Below, in pieces: positions 56,175 to 63,018 of a stretch of 64,000 bases of DNA; within the stretch, counting starts at the first letter, position 1, and the number at the start of each line of letters is the position of its first letter. Origin of the DNA: Nitrosomonas stercoris. GTDB lineage: Bacteria; Pseudomonadota; Gammaproteobacteria; Burkholderiales; Nitrosomonadaceae. The position numbers were made by a program, and so were the translations under genes. Under the pieces are notes generated by a model. The model made no database searches. It had not been told where the DNA came from and saw nothing but the letters and a program-made list of their open reading frames with translations. Location of the stretch: the NCBI GenBank assembly GCA_006742785.1, contig AP019755.1, forward strand, positions 992,001 to 1,056,000, read 5' to 3'.

Positions 56175-57134
56175 TTGACTATTAATCATCCCACTACAGA
56201 ATTTCCCGGCATTATTTTTTTGATGGGGCCAACCGCCAGCGGAAAATCCAATCTAGCAATCGAGATTGCACGCCATTTTCTGGTTGAAATTATCAGTGTT
56301 GATTCGGCGCAGGTGTATCGGCACATGAATATTGGCAGTGCAAAGCCAAGTGCAGCTGTTCAGGCCGAAATTCCGCATCATTTAATTGATTTAATTGATC
56401 CTGATAGCAGTTATTCCGCTGCGCGCTTCAGAAAAGATACCTTGAGCATCCTGCCGGAAATTATAGCGCGCGGTAAAGTGCCATTATTGACAGGTGGCAC
56501 CATGCTCTACTTTAAAGCTCTGCAGCAAGGGTTAGCGACACTACCTGCTGCAGATGAAACCATACGTTGCGAGCTGGAACAGCAAGCTGCAGAACAAGGA
56601 TGGCCAGCCATGCATGCTGTTTTAAATCAACTTGATCCTGTTACAGCAAATCGTATTCAGCCCAATGATAGCCAGCGAATTCAGCGTGCATTGGAAGTGT
56701 GTTATTTAACGGGGCGTCCAATGTCAGACATACTCAATCAGCAGCAGCGCAACCACTTTCCTTATCGAATGCTCAAAATTGCTTTGCAACCTAGTGATCG
56801 CAGCAAGCTGCATGATCGCATCCGCGAGCGTTTTCATCAGATGTTGGCAGCAGGGTTAGTGGATGAAGTGCGCATGCTCTGTGAGCGATTTCAGTTAACT
56901 GCCGATATGCCAGCCATGCGTTGCGTGGGCTATCGTCAGATATATCACTATTTAAAGAATGAAATTGATTTCTCCGAAATGCAGGAAAAAGGAATTGTTG
57001 CCACCAGGCGATTAGCCAAGCGTCAATTAACCTGGCTAAGAGCAATGGATGATTTACATTGTTTTGACTGCCTAGATACCCAGTTATCACAACAAGTAAT
57101 TCATTTTATCCAGAAAAGTTATAACCCTATTTGA
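56175..57134 (+). CDS. miaA: tRNA dimethylallyltransferase
   Basis: Adds a dimethylallyl group to A37 of tRNAs reading codons that start with U. The 319-residue protein has the P-loop MGPTASGKSNLAIEIA (from about residue 17), the substrate-binding VDSAQVYRHMNIGSAKP, GGTMLYFKAL, and the RCVGYRQIYHYL motif. The start is a TTG at 56175; no ATG or GTG lies before the P-loop in frame, so TTG is needed. No strong ribosome site precedes it. Confidence 0.93.
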   Translation: MTINHPTTEFPGIIFLMGPTASGKSNLAIEIARHFLVEIISVDSAQVYRHMNIGSAKPSAAVQAEIPHHLIDLIDPDSSYSAARFRKDTLSILPEIIARGKVPLLTGGTMLYFKALQQGLATLPAADETIRCELEQQAAEQGWPAMHAVLNQLDPVTANRIQPNDSQRIQRALEVCYLTGRPMSDILNQQQRNHFPYRMLKIALQPSDRSKLHDRIRERFHQMLAAGLVDEVRMLCERFQLTADMPAMRCVGYRQIYHYLKNEIDFSEMQEKGIVATRRLAKRQLTWLRAMDDLHCFDCLDTQLSQQVIHFIQKSYNPI

Positions 57135-57458
57135 TTCCATACGACATTTGGTTTAGCGTAATCGCCTTTTTATCAGTAGATTTCAGCCGAATTATTCAAA
57201 CTCATTGCTACATTGAAATGCTCTAAACCAAACATCTTTTCTCAGATCGCTAGTGCTGCCCAAACAGCTCTGGATAAATAAAGATCATAAAAAAATAATC
57301 TGCAATATCAACGCTATTCCACGCGTTACTTACCGAACCTATACCTTATTCTCAGCTGCGCTGGCTTAAACAATTTTTAAACCTGCTGCTTTGTCGTATT
57401 TGCCTGCAAAGAGGGGCTTGTCTTTTCAAAACTTGTATTGAAATGCCACCCAATGACC
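57135..57458. other. Spacer between miaA and the interrupted IS3 element
   Basis: A 324-bp stretch with no recognisable gene. The 11 bases GAAATGCTCTA near 57212 match the IS630 right end but nothing else around them does. Confidence 0.4.
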
Positions 57459-58218
57459 TGGTCAATTAAAACCGGACAGTCCAGTTAGGCAACATTTTTC
57501 ACTATTTCCATTTCCATCTCATATTGATTCGGGTTTTTGTACCCCAGGTATGAATGCAGTCGTTGGCTGTTATAGAACATGGAAATATACTGCAGTACCT
57601 CTTGTTGTGCTTTATAGCGGGTTGGGTAATGTTGCCAGTGGATTTGCTCCTGTTTAAGGCTACCGAAAAAGCTTTTAGCCACTGAGTTATCCCAACAATT
57701 TCCCACACGACTCATGCTGCCGATAAAGCCATGTATTTTTAAAAGTTGGCGATACTGCTTGCTGGCATATTGCGATCCACGATCTGAATGTACAATCAAT
57801 CCAGGTTGTGGCTGACGCTGCCAGACAGCCATTCTCAATGCATCACAAACCAGCTTTGCTTTCATTCTTGAACTCATACTCCAACCCACCACCTTCCTGG
57901 AAAACAAATCAATGACCACCGCCAGATACAACCAGCCTTCCCGGGTCCAAATGTAGGTAATGTCACCCACGTAGATTTGATTGGGGGCTGCAACATCAAA
58001 TTGCCGATTCAGCCTATTGTCAAATATCGGTTGTTTGTGATGACTGTTAGTTGTGACCTTGTACTTTTTCCGGCACCTTACTTGCACATCTGCTTCTCGC
58101 ATCAGGTTTCGAGCCTTCCAGCGACCAACCGGATAACCCCGTGCATTCAGTGCTTTTCTGATTCTGCGACTGCCGTAGCTATGATGACTGGATCTTGCTA
58201 TCTCCCGTACTGTTCTAA

Positions 58219-59067
58219 GAGCCTGTTTACGATCTTCTGAGTAATAGTGCCAAGAAAGCCAAATGAATGAGCTGCAAGCTGGTATCAAGTTTACGTTCGC
58301 AGTTTTTCCATAATCTTCGGCACTTTTCCAGCCAGGCGAAACTACGTTCCACTATCCAGCGCCTGGGCATAACCTTGAAGGTATGCAGTTCACTGCGCCT
58401 GGCAATCTGCACGGTGACAGGTCTGCCCAGAATTTCTTGCACGCCTTCAGCGAATGGTTCTCCAGTATAGCCACCGTCACACAGCAAACCTTGCACTTGT
58501 CCCAAACTCGATCTGCAACGCTTCAAGGCCTGCAATGCACCGTTACGGTCAGTCACTTCCGCTGTCGTCACTGCAATGGCGTGCGGCAACCCCAAGGTAT
58601 CAACAGCGATATGGCGCTTGATGCCCGACACCTTCTTGCCGGCGTCATAGCCTTTCTGGTCAGCCGTGTCTGTATTCTTCACGCTTTGCGCGTCCACAAT
58701 CAAGAACGTGCTGCAAGCGTTGCGCCCCAGTTTCTCTCGGGCCGCGCCAACCTGATTTTTTTAATGCCTGCTCCAGCACGCTCACGCCGTGCTGGTCAGG
58801 CTCATTCCATTTGCGCCAATAGGCATATACACTCTGCCATTTGGGAAACTCTCCGGGCAAAAATCTCCACTGGCAACCAGTACGCAGCAGATACAGCACA
58901 GCACAAAATACTTCATACAAATCTATTGTCGTGGGTTTGGTGCTGCGCCTCACGCTACGCAATAGCGGCTCTATCTCGGCAAACTTCTCTTTGCTAATAT
59001 CACCGGCATATTTTGTTCTCTTCATCCACGTATCGTAAGGAATAATGATGAGATCGTAAACAGGCTC
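58219..59067 (-). mobile_element. IS5-family insertion sequence, copy 3 (nested)
   Basis: An 849-bp copy of the element at 43-891, with GAGCCTGTTTACGATCT ends and a perfect TAA duplication (58216-58218 and 59068-59070). It lies inside the OrfB gene of the IS3-family element, so it arrived later than that element. Confidence 0.94.
58227..59025 (-). CDS. IS5-family transposase, two ORFs joined by a frameshift
   Basis: OrfA 58660-59025 and OrfB 58227-58703. A few differences from copies 1 and 2 (for example KYAGDISKE, TGEPFAEGVQEI and IARRSELHTF) show it is a slightly different lineage. Both frames are open and the DDE residues are kept. Confidence 0.87.
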
Positions 59068-59210
59068 TAAGTATTTCTATATGCATGGGTCGATAGAACC
59101 ATTGTCAGTGCAACGAACGTAATCATAGTAGGCACTGCGGCTTACACCCATGAGTCGGCACATCAAGCCGACCGGGTAGGTCTTTTTCCTTTGGGTGATA
59201 AACGAATATT

Positions 59211-59507
59211 TCACTTCGTTTCTTTCGCTTCAATCCCCGTCGCTTCCTTTAAGATACGTTTCTCCATTTCCAGCTGCTTTATCTGGATCTTGAGCTTTCT
59301 AATTTCCTCCTGCTCCGGTGTTAGCTTCCCATTGCCACGGAATGCCTGACCCGTATTATCTGCCTGATATTCTCTGATCCACCTCCTGAGCATACTGGCA
59401 TTGATTCCCAGACTTCGGGATACTTCCGATGGAGTGTGGCCCTGATCCAATACCAGACTGATGGCATCTAGTTTGAACTCTTTTGTGTACTGCTTTCTCG
59501 TTTCCAT
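59211..59507 (-). CDS. IS3-family OrfA
   Basis: A 98-residue protein with a helix-turn-helix (YTKEFKLDAISLVLDQGHTPSEV, from residue 8 in family style) and a C-terminal coiled coil (EEIRKLKIQIKQLEMEKRIL). Its TGA stop overlaps the GTG start of OrfB. It is intact even though OrfB is broken, so it is a relic of the IS3 element. Confidence 0.85.
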   Translation of the reverse strand: METRKQYTKEFKLDAISLVLDQGHTPSEVSRSLGINASMLRRWIREYQADNTGQAFRGNGKLTPEQEEIRKLKIQIKQLEMEKRILKEATGIEAKETK

Positions 59508-59562
59508 TGCTTCCTCCAGTTAAGCTATTCTCTCTTAACTGGACTGTCCGGTTTATTAAACC

Positions 59563-59673
59563 ATGTCAATTGGTATTGCTATCGCGGCTGGCGGAGTAGG
59601 AGCTCTGACCTCTTTGCGCAAGTACAAGGAAATTTCGCGCTCACCGACGTCCCTTATTCTTAAGAGAAGGTAA
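59563..59673 (+). CDS. Truncated integron-cassette ORF tail
   Basis: A 36-codon open frame (SIGIAIAAGGVGALTSLRK then KEISRSPTSLILKRR) ends with a TAA at 59671-59673, one base before the attC site. Such adjacency is what cassette genes show. Its ATG lies right at the IS3 junction, so the original 5' end was probably removed when the IS3 element landed. The start of the hydrophobic stretch suggests a membrane-protein tail. Expression is doubtful. Confidence 0.45.
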   Translation: MSIGIAIAAGGVGALTSLRKYKEISRSPTSLILKRR

Positions 59674-59733
59674 GCCTAACAATTTATTCAAGCCGACGTG
59701 GCTATCGCCACGCGGCTTAATTCAGGTGTTAGC
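59674..59733 (+). other. Integron attC recombination site (59-base element)
   Basis: A 60-base imperfect palindrome with the attC plan. R'' is GCCTAAC (59674-59680), and R' is GTTAGC (59728-59733). Inner arms AAGCCG and CGGCTT and stem CGTGGC and GCCACG surround a TATC loop. One extra A (in CCGACG) is unpaired, as expected for the extrahelical base that directs strand choice. It closely resembles the attC sites of aadA-type cassettes as I recall them. No integron integrase is in the window. Confidence 0.88.
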
Positions 59734-59834
59734 AGTCAAGAAGATTGCGTGATTGATAGCAATGCGATCAAAACTCTGGCCTACCATACCAGTACGACCC
59801 TTCGCTTTAATTCTACAATCTGCTAGCTACATGA

Positions 59835-60131
59835 TCAGGTTGGGGTATGGGGTATGGCGGTCATATCAACGCCAAGGGCTCGCATTACGGCGAGCGTGGT
59901 CTTCAGGGTTGGATTGCCGCGTTCACTAAAGGAGCGATAAAGCTGTTCACGGGAAAGTCCAGTTTTTTTGGCTATTTCTGCCATACCTTTGGCCCGGGCA
60001 ACCACACCAAGAGCCTTGGCAATATAGGTTGCATCACCTGTTTCAAAGGCATCTGCCATGAAGAATGCAATTTCTTCATCATCTACCAGGGCGGCAGCGG
60101 GGTCGTAGGTTGTTGTCAATTGTTCAGTCAT
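59835..60131 (-). CDS. Antitoxin of a type II toxin-antitoxin pair (HigA/addiction-module-like)
   Basis: A 98-residue helix-turn-helix protein. It has YDPAAALVDDEEIAFFMADAFETGD at the N-terminus (start), ALGVVARAKGMAEIAKKTGLSREQLYRSFSERGNP as DNA-binding part in two pieces, and a short tail. This matches the putative addiction-module antidote family that pairs with RelE/HigB-like toxins. The start at 60131 overlaps the toxin's end by 8 bases. Antitoxins of this type act as transcription repressors with their toxin. Confidence 0.85.
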   Translation of the reverse strand: MTEQLTTTYDPAAALVDDEEIAFFMADAFETGDATYIAKALGVVARAKGMAEIAKKTGLSREQLYRSFSERGNPTLKTTLAVMRALGVDMTAIPHTPT

Positions 60132-60429
60132 CTTGGTCACTCCATTCTTTGGATAGTTTCTTTGCGACGGCAATGTCGCGAGCCTGGGTGCTTTTATCTC
60201 CGCCGCATAGCAGCACAATCAGAAGGTTTCTCCGTCGCTGGAAGTAGATGCGATAGCCAGGGCCGTAGTGAATTTGCAGCTCGCTAACTTCCTCACCTAC
60301 TGGTTCAACATCACCCGATAAACCTTCCGCTAAGCGCATCAAGCGCGCAGCGATGAGGGTTCTGGCCCGTTTGTCACGGAGCCGGGCCTCCCATTTTTCG
60401 TAGGTTTCTGTCTGCTTTAGCTCAATCAT
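60124..60429 (-). CDS. RelE/HigB-like toxin (addiction-module killer protein)
   Basis: A 101-residue protein of the RelE/ParE superfamily. It has ETYEKWEARLRDKRARTLIAARLMRLAEG (in two parts), GEEVSELQIHYGPGYRIYF, and a C-terminal LLIVLLCGGDKSTQARDIAVAK, typical of the phage-derived Gp49/RelE group. It is the upstream gene of the pair, as in HigBA. Whether it acts as an mRNA nuclease was not tested here; the residues are consistent. Confidence 0.85.
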   Translation of the reverse strand: MIELKQTETYEKWEARLRDKRARTLIAARLMRLAEGLSGDVEPVGEEVSELQIHYGPGYRIYFQRRRNLLIVLLCGGDKSTQARDIAVAKKLSKEWSDQDD

Positions 60430-60439
60430 GAGTCATACT

Positions 60440-60455
60440 GTAGTTTATAAACTAC
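60440..60455. promoter_or_regulatory. Palindromic operator upstream of the toxin gene
   Basis: GTAGTTTATAAACTAC is a perfect 16-bp palindrome 11 bases upstream of the toxin start. A TATAAA-like stretch lies in its centre. Type II toxin-antitoxin operons are usually repressed by binding of the antitoxin to such a palindrome that overlaps the promoter, so this is the likely autoregulatory site. Confidence 0.7.
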
Positions 60456-60499
60456 GGATGTGCAACCTGCCTATAATACCAGTTGGTAACCTGACCGGG

Positions 60500-60974
60500 A
60501 ATGGCGTATGAACCTACACCTACGACCTCGATAGCCAACTGATCAGCGCCAATAAAACCGGCTCGAGCAACAGCCTGACATATGATGGCACAGGGCATCT
60601 GCGCCAGACCACCCTGGCGGGCACGGTTACCGGCCTGAACTATGACGGCGTGAAATTTGGTTGCCGAATACAATAGCGGCGGCATACTGTTGCGCTGTTA
60701 CGTGCACGGCCCCAGCTTAGATGAACTACTGGTGTGGTATGAAGGAGCACCACGACCAACAAAACCTGGTTGTACCAGCATTGTCATCCGCAGCTATGGT
60801 CCGTATGGTGAACTCAACATTGCCACCGGTATCTGTTTCCGCTACGCCGGCCAACAGTTCCTCGGTTCACTCAACCTGTACTACTACAAGGCGCGCTTCT
60901 ACTCGCCTGCACTGGTCCGGTTCCTGCAGATCGATCCGATTGGTACAGCTGATGATCTGAATCTCTATGCTTAA
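60500..60974 (+). pseudogene. Rhs/YD-repeat protein fragment, frameshifted
   Basis: Two frames together give an Rhs core end. The first (from about 60510) reads YTYDLDSQLISANKTGSS then SLTYDGTGHLRQTTLAG and stops at 60675. The second (60657-60974) reads LVAEYNSGGILLRCYVHGPS, GPYGELNIATG, GQQFLGSLNLYYYKARFYSP, and RFLQIDPIGTADDLNLYA. An extra T in AAATTTGG near 60653-60660 probably caused the shift, and another stretch near 60750 (PRPTKPGCTSIV) looks altered. The frame stops right after NLYA, where Rhs proteins normally continue to the variable tip. No toxin tip or immunity gene is seen. Confidence 0.78.
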
Positions 60975-61041
60975 CAGGAGCTAATCCAGTGGCAGCACCC
61001 AACTCGCTATGCAGCATAACAAGCTGTGCCGCAATATATTT

Positions 61042-62563
61042 GTACGCCCAGCATGGGCGTACTCCTACGGGTGCAAGTCCCGTCGTAAGTTGATCACAGC
61101 GAACGAAGTGAAACGCAACTGCATGAGGGTGACCGAGTGTGGGAAGGAAGCGTGGAGCATAAATCGCGAGCCGATGAACAAGAACCGGATAGAAGGCGCT
61201 GCCAAGCAGGGCGAGCGGGCAGATAACAGCGAAGCTCTCGTGATCAAGGCGAAGCGGCGTAGATCCGGCGGTTGTGCGATGAAGGAATGCGTTCTTATCT
61301 GGGGGGGAACCCTCGCCTCATACCTGAAAGGGTAACGGCGTCGAGCCGTAGCGAGGACTCAGCAGAGGTCATAGTAGTCGTAGTAGCGTGGCCGATGAGG
61401 CCAGGGACGAGGCGACGAAGGACCGAACGAGAAGGAGTATTACTCGACATGTTGATACAACACGTATTGCCTCAGATGTCCACGACAGTGGAGCGGGTGG
61501 GCGTAGCCTGCGGTGAAGCTGCCGGTGACCCTGTCAGCGAGGAAACGGGGTGTCCGCGATACGGAAATGAGGATACAGGGTTGGGGCTGCTGCGAGCGGC
61601 GCTGACGAGAGAAAATCTGCAAGCAGCGTTCAAACGGGTGCGAGCCAATAAGGGCGCTGCCGGCGTGGATGGTCTGGATATCGATCAGACCGCCCGCCAT
61701 CCGTGAAGAATTGCTTGCAGGGACGTACCGGCCCAGTCCAGTACGACGAGTCATGATTCCGAAACCTGACGGTAGCCAGCGTGAGCTGGGCATCCCGACG
61801 GTGACGGATCGCCTGATCCAGCAGGCACTGCTACAAGTGCTGCAACCCCTGCTTGATCCCACCTTCAGCGAGCACAGCTACGGCTTCAGGCCGGGGCGGC
61901 GTGCGCATGATGCGGTACTCGCCGCTCAGTCGTATATACAGTCCGGTCGCCGTATCGTGGTGGACGTGGACTTGGAGAAATTCTTTGACCGGGTCAATCA
62001 CGACATTCTGATCGACCGTCTACGGAAACGCATCCCTGATGCCGAAGTCATCCGGCTGATTCGGGCGTATCTGAACAGCGGCATCATCAAGCGCCGGGTG
62101 GCGACCAAGGCGCTGGCCACATTCAAGCAACGTGTCCGGCAACTGACGCGCCGCTCGGGCGGGCGCAGCATGCAGCAGGTGGTTGACCGGTTGCGTGTCT
62201 ATTTGTTGGGTTGGAAGGGTTACTTCCGGCTATCGCAAACTCCGAGGGTCTGGCGAACGCTGGACGAGTGGATGCGTCACCGGTTGCGGGCCATTCAGCT
62301 CAAGCAATGGAAACGCGGCAAGACCATATTCAGGGAGCTATACGCAATGGGCGCAAGCGTAACGGTTGCTCAACGGGTGGCGGGCAATAGCCGCCGCTGG
62401 TGGCGCAACAGTGCGAAACTGCTCAACAGCGTGCTGAGTCTGGCGTGGTTCGACCGCCTGGGAATGCCCCGGCTCTCCTGACCTCAACTTCTCGAACCGC
62501 CCGGTGCGGACCCGCATGCCGGGTGGTGTGGCAGGGGCGCAGTCTACAATGACTGCCCCCTAT
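61042..62563 (+). mobile_element. Decayed group II intron
   Basis: The 5' end GTACGCCCAGCATGGGCG (61042) with TACGGGTGCAAGTCCCGT following is a group II intron start, though GUACG deviates from GUGYG. The 3' end has a domain V-like hairpin (GAACCGCCCGGTGCGG to CCGGGTGGTG, about 62494-62527) and a domain VI-like hairpin with a bulge (GGGGCGCAGTCTACAATGACTGCCCC) ending in CTAT near 62563. Between them lies the broken reverse transcriptase gene. It lies between the broken Rhs fragment and the tRNAs. Exact ends are estimated. Confidence 0.8.
61449..62481 (+). pseudogene. Group II intron reverse transcriptase/maturase, catalytic core deleted
   Basis: The N-terminal RT part (LRAALTRENLQAAFKRVRANKGAAGVDGLDID) leads into a frame break near 61695, after which PPAIREELLAGTYRPSP and VDVDLEKFFDRVNHD (RT2-3) continue in another frame. 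At about 62090 the sequence jumps from RLIRAYLNSGI directly to KRRVATKALATFKQRVRQ, a maturase-region piece. The RT block with the YADD active site is missing (roughly 300 bases). The maturase X domain (VYLLGWKGYF) and tail (SLAWFDRLGMP) remain; no endonuclease domain is seen. Cannot reverse-transcribe. Confidence 0.88.
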
Positions 62564-62690
62564 GCCGATCCATGTTTTGTAACAGATCGGCTACATTTAT
62601 ATTTGAGATACAAAAGCCCAAACCAATATGAATTAGGAGAAGTTGTTTTAGTAGATCATCTTTTCTTTTAAGAATCACTTAACAGGAAAA
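62564..62690. other. Spacer after the intron
   Basis: Holds a hairpin (GCCGATC at 62564 with GATCGGC near 62585) right after the intron end, and a short open frame tail (YKSPNQYELGEVVLVDHLFF, ending at 62671) that could be the last part of an interrupted gene. I cannot identify it. Confidence 0.3.
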
Positions 62691-62752
62691 AGTTATACAT
62701 TTTCCTGTTGTTGAACAAATGGTGATAAGTGATTGATGACGCTTGATTTGGA

Positions 62753-62828
62753 TGGCGTCCCCAAGGGGATTCGAACCCCTGTACCCACCGTGAAAGGGTG
62801 GTGTCCTAGGCCTCTAGACGATGGGGAC
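62753..62828 (-). tRNA. tRNA-Glu (anticodon TTC)
   Basis: A 76-base cloverleaf including an encoded CCA. Acceptor GTCCCC pairs with GGGGAC; the anticodon stem-loop is CCACCCTTTCACGGTGG with TTC in the loop; the T arm is CAGGGGTTCGAATCCCCT. It closely matches E. coli tRNA-Glu. It follows tRNA-Ala after 23 bases in the same transcript. Confidence 0.98.
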
Positions 62829-62851
62829 CTATATGGATGGGTAAAGAAAGC

Positions 62852-62927
<76 letters not shown>

Positions 62928-62945
62928 GGTCAAGACAAGTCGGCA

Positions 62946-62974
62946 ATTATACTGATGGGTTCATTTATTGTAAA
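62946..62974 (-). promoter_or_regulatory. Sigma-70 promoter of the tRNA-Ala-tRNA-Glu transcript
   Basis: On the minus strand TTTACA (complement of 62969-62974) and TATAAT (complement of 62946-62951) are 17 bases apart. The -10 is perfect and the -35 is one base off. The start would lie near 62939, about 12 bases before the tRNA-Ala 5' end. Confidence 0.82.
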
Positions 62975-63018
62975 GCAGCTCGGCGAAATTACTGTTTTTT
63001 CTGGTAATTTTGTATTTT

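Larger units (their letters stand above)
57485..59214 (-). pseudogene. IS3 OrfB transposase, frameshifted and split by IS5
   Basis: The N-terminal part (59070-59214, GTG start, TYPVGLMCRLMGVSRSAYYDYV) and the C-terminal part (57485-58218, SSHHSYGSRRIRKALNARG onwards) are one gene. The C-part has the rve motifs: YVGDITYIWTREG, VHSDRGSQYAS, and KSFFGSLKQEQIHW. Rejoining the halves across a single TAA does not restore the frame: a stop (ATATAG) appears unless one base is added near 59090 (GACCCATG, probably once GACCCCATG). So it carries both a one-base deletion and the IS5 insertion at TAA. Confidence 0.82.
57459..59563 (-). mobile_element. IS3-family element interrupted by an IS5 copy
   Basis: The ends TGGTCAATTAAAACCGGACAG (left, 57459, first 20 bases) and the complement of the right end, TGGTTTAATAAACCGGACAG, extend into CCAGTTA on both sides. 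Without the IS5 insert (849 bp plus its TAA duplication) the element is about 1.25 kb, normal for the family. The outer ends are not fully certain because no target duplication is visible. It has split and frameshifted transposase genes. Confidence 0.8.

Noticed and set aside
57212-57222. GAAATGCTCTA matching the right end of IS630
   Set aside because: Only 11 bases match and the surrounding sequence is unlike IS630; most likely chance.
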